Shown: positions 59,855 through 64,000 of the stretch, piece by piece
How positions within the stretch are numbered: position 1 is the stretch's first letter
Layout: every line of letters begins with the position of its first letter
Assembly (NCBI RefSeq): GCF_014203735.1
Contig: NZ_JACHJQ010000008.1
Coordinates: forward strand, 186,001-250,000
Source of the DNA: Actinophytocola algeriensis
Lineage (GTDB): Bacteria; Actinomycetota; Actinomycetes; Mycobacteriales; Pseudonocardiaceae
Direction: 5' to 3'
Length of the DNA stretch: 64,000 nt
Program-made: the position numbers and the translations under genes
Notes under the pieces: model-generated
The model's input: only the letters and a program-made list of their open reading frames with translations
What the model was told of the DNA's origin: nothing
The model's database searches: none

Positions 59855-62360
59855 CAGCGGCGTCGGCCAGTGCCCGTGCCGGCGGAAGGCCGCGGGACAG
59901 GCCGCGGTGGTAGGCGGTCATGACACCGACCGCCGCGTGGTCGTCCATGCGTGCCACGCTCGACACGACGGTCCGGGTGCCGCTGTACAGCAGCGCCGCG
60001 GTGAAGCCGAGGATCTCGTCACCCGCCCGCACGACCACCCGGCCGACGTCGCAGGAAGCGAGGATCACGTGGTTCGGCGCCGCGCCGAGCTGGTGGATGT
60101 CGTAGGCCATGAGCGGGCCGTCGGCGAGGTCGAGCCGGGAGAACAGCACGCTGTCCTGTTCGTGGTGGCCGTGCGCGGCGAAGTGCGCGACACCGCAGCC
60201 GTCGAGTGCCTTCATCGTCGACTCGACGGTGGCGTCCGCGCCGGACAGGGTCTCGCTGTCCGGGTAGATCGCGGCCAGCTGCTCGACCTCGTCGGCCGCG
60301 TAGTCGAGGTTCGGGCCCGCGACCAGCAGCGTGCCCGCGGCCGTGGGCCGGGGTGCGCGCCTGCCGGACAGCCACACCGTCGCGGACGGCGACACGGTCA
60401 CCGGGCGGCCGCGCAGGTCCGGGATCAGTCCCCACGGCACGCCGGACAGCGGCCCGGTCGGCACCACGACCAGGTCCTCGTCGCCGAGGTGGGGGCGCAG
60501 CGGGGCGACGAGATGGTCGGTCAGGACGGCGAGCTGGCGCCGCGCGGAGGTGCGGACCGCGGTGTCGAGCGGGGCGGGCAGGGCGCGGCCGGACAGGACG
60601 TCCATGTCGCCGCGCAGCCGGGTGCTGGTCTCCGTGGTGGTCGGCAGGTCGCCGAGCTCGACGATCCGGGCCGTGCGTCCCGCGACCAGGAACGCGTGGA
60701 TCCGCGTTCCCACGGTGAAGTAGCTGACCAGCGCGGCTCCCGCGGCGCGCAGCTCTGCCCGGACCTCCGCGAGCGAGGCCTGGGCGTGGTGCTCGCCGGT
60801 GCCGCTGGTCCGCCAGCTGTGTGCGCGGATCTGCCGTTCCAGTTCGGCGCAGCGCCGCGCGGCCGCCGTGTCACGGTGGCCCTCCAGCTCGCTCGCCCGC
60901 GCCACCCGGGACCGCTGGCGCAGCTCGGCGAGCGCGTCGGCGGTGACCGGGTCGTCGAGGGGGTGCACCGCCCTGGAGCGGAACGCCTGCGCGCGTGAGT
61001 GCTCCAGCCAGCGGAACACCGTCGCGGGCCTGCCTTCGGCGAGTGCGGCGTCGAGCCCGGCCCGTGCCAGCTCGGCGCCGAGCGTCGCGACGCCGGTCTG
61101 CAGGTCGATGCTGCCGAACAGGCCGCGGTGTGCGGCGAGCCGGGCCAGGCCGGTGCGTGCGTGCCGGAAGGTCGCGGCGTGGTCGTCGCGTGCGGCCGCG
61201 AGCCGCGCCCGGACGACCTGCCGCTGCAGCCGGGTGTCCAAGGTGGACCGTCGGCCGGGCCGGTCGCGGACGTGCGCGGCCGCCTGGTCGACCTCGCCCC
61301 GGCCGAGGTGCGCGCCGGCGGCCAGCAGTTCGGCGGCCTCCGCGTCGTTGTCCAGTCCCAGCTCACGCAGCCGCCCGGCGAGGACGGCCGCGGTCGTCGC
61401 GACCTTGACCGGTCGGTGCCCTCGGGACTGCCCGGCGGCGAACTCGGCTCGCAGCCCGGTGAGCGCGGCGACCGCGGCCCACGTCTCGTTGCGCCTGCGG
61501 CGGAAGCGGCGCTCCGCCTGGACCGCCCACCGGCGGGCGGTCTCGTGGTCCCCGACCGACAGCGCGATCTGCGCGCGGGTCAGCTCGGCCTCGGCGTGTT
61601 CCTGGTTCATCCCGAGCCCGGCGAACCGCGGCATGGCGGCGTCGAGCACGCCGGCGGCGTCCGCGCCGAGGCCGGCCGCGAGCATGGCCCGTGCCTTCTC
61701 CACGGCGAGGACGACGAGCATGCCGTCCGCGTCCGCCGCGTATCCCTCTTCTGCCTGGTCGAAGGCGCGCAGCGCGCCGGGGATGTCACCGGCGAGCAGC
61801 AGGCAGGAGCCCCGGCCGTGGAAGGACTTCGCCAGCTGGACGGACATGCCGAGCTCGCGGCTGATCTCCTCGCTGCGGGCCAGGTCGGCGAGCGCCGGGC
61901 GCACCTCGCCCGCGATCTGGTGGATGAACGCCCGGTTCAGCAGGGTCCTGGCTAGTGCGACCCGTTCGTCCGCGCGTTCGAGCAGCGGCACGGCCGCGTC
62001 GAAGCTGCGGACCGCGTCGTCGACGCGGCCGATCATGGTCAGGAGCAGCCCGCGCTGGAGCAGCAGCACGCCCCGGTTGTCGTCGGTGATCAGCGTGTCC
62101 ATGCTGTCCAGCAGCCCGAAGCCCCGATCGCTGTTGCCGCGCGCGACCTCGGCGGCGGCCAGCGTGCCGAGGAGGCGGAACGTCAGCTCGCGGTGCGCCT
62201 GCCAGGACCCCGTGGCGCCCGGCCAGCCGAGCAGCCGCAGGCCCGCCCGCAGCGACCGGGCCCCGAGCAGCGGCCGGCCCCGGTTGAGCGCCTCGAGGCC
62301 ACGCGCGTGCAGCTCGCGCGCGCGAGCACCACGGGCCTCCTCGGCCTCGACACGGGGCAT
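59811..62360 (-). CDS. TPR-CHAT caspase-like protease
   Basis: An 849-residue protein. The first ~470 residues are TPR-like helical repeats (for example RARELHARGLEALNRGRPLLGA and AKSFHGRGSCLLLAGDIPGALRAFDQAEEGYAAD broken by short turns), a linker, then a CHAT domain (about 560-849) with the caspase dyad His730 (HFAAHGHH) and Cys770 (ILASCDVG). CHAT proteases are used in separase-like and conflict systems and are often switched on by partner proteins binding the TPR part. Downstream of an S8 protease and a small gene in the same direction. Confidence 0.88.
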   Translation of the reverse strand: MPRVEAEEARGARARELHARGLEALNRGRPLLGARSLRAGLRLLGWPGATGSWQAHRELTFRLLGTLAAAEVARGNSDRGFGLLDSMDTLITDDNRGVLLLQRGLLLTMIGRVDDAVRSFDAAVPLLERADERVALARTLLNRAFIHQIAGEVRPALADLARSEEISRELGMSVQLAKSFHGRGSCLLLAGDIPGALRAFDQAEEGYAADADGMLVVLAVEKARAMLAAGLGADAAGVLDAAMPRFAGLGMNQEHAEAELTRAQIALSVGDHETARRWAVQAERRFRRRRNETWAAVAALTGLRAEFAAGQSRGHRPVKVATTAAVLAGRLRELGLDNDAEAAELLAAGAHLGRGEVDQAAAHVRDRPGRRSTLDTRLQRQVVRARLAAARDDHAATFRHARTGLARLAAHRGLFGSIDLQTGVATLGAELARAGLDAALAEGRPATVFRWLEHSRAQAFRSRAVHPLDDPVTADALAELRQRSRVARASELEGHRDTAAARRCAELERQIRAHSWRTSGTGEHHAQASLAEVRAELRAAGAALVSYFTVGTRIHAFLVAGRTARIVELGDLPTTTETSTRLRGDMDVLSGRALPAPLDTAVRTSARRQLAVLTDHLVAPLRPHLGDEDLVVVPTGPLSGVPWGLIPDLRGRPVTVSPSATVWLSGRRAPRPTAAGTLLVAGPNLDYAADEVEQLAAIYPDSETLSGADATVESTMKALDGCGVAHFAAHGHHEQDSVLFSRLDLADGPLMAYDIHQLGAAPNHVILASCDVGRVVVRAGDEILGFTAALLYSGTRTVVSSVARMDDHAAVGVMTAYHRGLSRGLPPARALADAAVIEPLTPLVCFGSG

Positions 62361-62473
62361 CTGGCCAGTATCGGGGCCACCTGGCCGTCGTGACAGTGGT
62401 TTATGACCACTGGTTCATGGTCATTTGTTCATGGTCACCGGTCACTTGTCCTGTTTCGGGCATCGCGGGGTCG

Positions 62474-62962
62474 TCACAGCTCGATCGTCGGTGTGATGAC
62501 CCGGTGGGCGCCGTCGGGGTCGTGCACGACGAGCCGCACGGTCCCGGCGGGCACCGCGTCGAGCGAGAACCGGCCGGTGTCGTCGGACTCGGTCGATCGC
62601 GGGCCTGCCGGGCAGCGCACCTCGATCCGGCGGCACGCGGCGGGCGTGAGCCACCCGTCGATGCGCGTGGTGCCGTCGACGCCCTGCTCGAGGGTGATCA
62701 TGATCGTCAGGCTGTCGCCCTGGAACGTGACGAGCCGGGTGAACTCGTCGGAGCGGGCGCCGGCCAGCGACGACATCTCGACCAGCCGCGACAGCTCCAC
62801 GTCGACGTCGTCCAGCTCGATCGCGAACCGCACGCGGTCGACGAGGCCGGGCGGCACCGGGTCGGCGGCGTCCAGCATCGCCGCCACGGCGGCGAGCAGG
62901 GCGACGTCGTCCTCGGGCAGACCCTGGGTCTCTGCCCGGTCGTCGGCGCGGTCCTGGCTCAC
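62474..62962 (-). CDS. Small protein with a CarboxypepD-like C-terminal domain, CHAT/S8-associated
   Basis: A 162-residue protein from GTG 62962. The N-terminal half is acidic and helical (LPEDDVALLAAVAAMLDAA and VRFAIELDDVDVELSRLVE). The C-terminal ~80 residues are beta-rich and end with DTGRFSLDAVPAGTVRLVV, the pattern of carboxypeptidase regulatory-like folds. It has no protease motif. Placed between S8 protease and CHAT protease genes (gaps 92 and 113 bp), it may be the substrate, an inhibitor or an adaptor. Confidence 0.7.
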   Translation of the reverse strand: MSQDRADDRAETQGLPEDDVALLAAVAAMLDAADPVPPGLVDRVRFAIELDDVDVELSRLVEMSSLAGARSDEFTRLVTFQGDSLTIMITLEQGVDGTTRIDGWLTPAACRRIEVRCPAGPRSTESDDTGRFSLDAVPAGTVRLVVHDPDGAHRVITPTIEL

Positions 62963-63054
62963 CGCCGGTTCCCCGTCCTGCCGGCCGTCAGCGACCGGCG
63001 CACCTTGGCGAGCAACGGCGCGTCGACCTCCTTCCAGATCGTGGTGTGCACCTG

Positions 63055-64000
63055 TCAGCACTCCGTGCAGGTGTCGACCGCGCGGCGTGCGCGTTCCCGC
63101 ATCGCGTCCTGGCTGACCAGCCCCATCCGTAGTCGCCCGGAGTCGGCGTCGGCCTGTTCGACCAGCTTGTTGGCGAGCGCGGCCGCGGCGTGGGGCCCGG
63201 CGAACGACGTGCCGTGCCACATGGCGAATCCGCTGGTGAAGTCGTCCGGGTCCAGCGACTCGCGGTCCAGCTCGCGGATCACGTTCGCGGGCCCGGTGCT
63301 CCCGCGCAGCCTCGGGAACGTGCTCACGACCGCCGCGCCCGTCGCCCACGCGTGCACCCAGGGCGCCTGGTTGGAGAAGAACGCCTTGGTGCCGTTGGGG
63401 TTGAGCGCGCCGACGCTGAGCACCGGCTGGCCACCGCCGGACGGTGGGGTGATGGCGAGCGCGGCCGGGAAGAACGGGCGGGTCGTGGCGTCGTTGCCCG
63501 CGGCCGCGACGACCAGCACGCCGAGGTCGCTGAGCTCGCCGAGCAGCCGGGCGAACTCGGTCGTCTCGGCCTCGTCCTGGACTGTCTCGACGTAGTAGCC
63601 GATGGAGATCGACAGGATGTCGACCATGTCGGCGGGGTTGCCGCCGGGGGCCTGCGCTGCCCGGACCTGCTCGACGAGCCGCTCCAGCGCGGCCAGCACG
63701 TCGCTCTCGTAGGCGACGCCGTCCCCGGCCATCACCCTGGCGACCGCGACCTCGGAGTCGGGCGCGACCTGCCGGATGATGCCCGCGATGAACGTGCCGT
63801 GCCCGACGTGCCGGTCCAGTTCGCCGGTCAGCGGGTTGGCGGGCACGTCGGCGTCCCAGTGGTCCTCGATCAGGCGTGCCGCGGTGCCTGCCTCCCGGCT
63901 GCTCGCGGTGATGGCGTCCTGGACCTCCTTGAGGACGCGGATGAAGCCGCCCGGGGGGATGTCGGTGTCGCGGTCGGTGATGCCGAACCACTCGTGCGGC
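63055..64000 (-). CDS. S8 (subtilisin-like) serine protease, N-terminus outside the window
   Basis: The readable C-terminal 314 residues include the catalytic His in DRHVGHGTFIAGII, the oxyanion Asn in VAAAGNDAT and the catalytic Ser in HGTSFAGPHAAA. The catalytic Asp should lie just beyond the right edge, because the frame is still open there (PHEWFGITDRDTD). The chain ends RAVDTCTEC. There is no C-terminal extension or anchor. It is upstream of the small gene and the CHAT protease in the same direction, suggesting joint work. Confidence 0.88.
   Translation of the reverse strand, partial: PHEWFGITDRDTDIPPGGFIRVLKEVQDAITASSREAGTAARLIEDHWDADVPANPLTGELDRHVGHGTFIAGIIRQVAPDSEVAVARVMAGDGVAYESDVLAALERLVEQVRAAQAPGGNPADMVDILSISIGYYVETVQDEAETTEFARLLGELSDLGVLVVAAAGNDATTRPFFPAALAITPPSGGGQPVLSVGALNPNGTKAFFSNQAPWVHAWATGAAVVSTFPRLRGSTGPANVIRELDRESLDPDDFTSGFAMWHGTSFAGPHAAAALANKLVEQADADSGRLRMGLVSQDAMRERARRAVDTCTEC

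Noticed and set aside
1-64000. tRNA, rRNA and CRISPR arrays
   Set aside because: No cloverleaf with CCA-type acceptor, no rRNA conserved blocks and no regularly spaced 25-40 bp direct repeats with unique spacers; the 30-bp-period array is made of short palindromes, not CRISPR repeats.

Overview
This is high-GC actinomycete DNA with very few A/T third positions and frequent GTG starts. An aftD-type arabinofuranosyltransferase, a DUF2613 peptide and a DUF3068 protein point to an arabinogalactan-containing member of the Pseudonocardiales/Mycobacteriales side of the phylum. A conjugative AICE-type element, a lanthipeptide synthetase and many one-component regulators make a Pseudonocardiaceae genome most likely. 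I cannot name a genus from the sequence alone.

Layout. 1-4770: one end of an integrative conjugative element, with an FtsK/TraB-type translocase, a small protein, a large serine recombinase and a repeat-rich end. 4773-12763: accessory metabolism and regulation, with a flavin monooxygenase/FMN reductase/NmrA operon, a ferric-siderophore reductase with an iron box, a double TetR protein, an SDR/TetR pair around a palindromic operator, and an ABC-2 exporter. 12852-14561: a histidine kinase/response regulator pair divergent from that exporter. 14562-15007: a non-coding block of palindromic repeats (exact 30-bp period) and a 134-bp inverted repeat. 15008-23982: two unassigned proteins, an XRE/NB-ARC-like regulator with altered nucleotide-binding residues, an orphan class II lanthipeptide synthetase (LanM), a small membrane-spanning putative substrate ending in a Thr-Thr-Cys-Cys motif, and a LuxR/LAL regulator. 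24079-27667: an XRE-ImmA metalloprotease with its upstream partner, and a DUF47/PiT phosphate uptake pair.

27677-35041: a secreted peptide, a remarkable SARP regulator fused through a membrane helix to a glycosidase-like domain lacking both catalytic glutamates, a three-subunit molybdenum hydroxylase (PaoABC-like), and a PrnB/DUF1864-like protein. 35096-37471: a zinc-ribbon/coiled-coil protein divergent from a tyrosine recombinase across a symmetric, AT-rich intergenic region. 37476-42462: a MocR regulator and aldo/keto reductase pair, a stand-alone MASE1 membrane protein and a VWA/solute-binding protein.

42571-54235: a cell-envelope glycan locus resembling the mycobacterial Rv0224c-Rv0236c neighbourhood, with two methyltransferases, AftD (apparently starting at ATC), a flippase, a GT-C-like membrane protein, DUF2613, DUF3068 and two glycosyltransferases. 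54440-59854: a PucR regulator, a secreted esterase and a large protein joining a GH67-like extracytoplasmic region to a polytopic membrane domain. 59811-64000: a leftward set of an S8 protease (cut by the window edge), a small CarboxypepD-like protein and a TPR-CHAT caspase-like protease, a candidate proteolytic signalling or conflict module.

The four parts most worth following up are the LanM/TM-peptide pair, the SARP/pseudo-glycosidase sensor, the CHAT-S8 module and the palindromic repeat block. No rRNA, tRNA or CRISPR array was seen.
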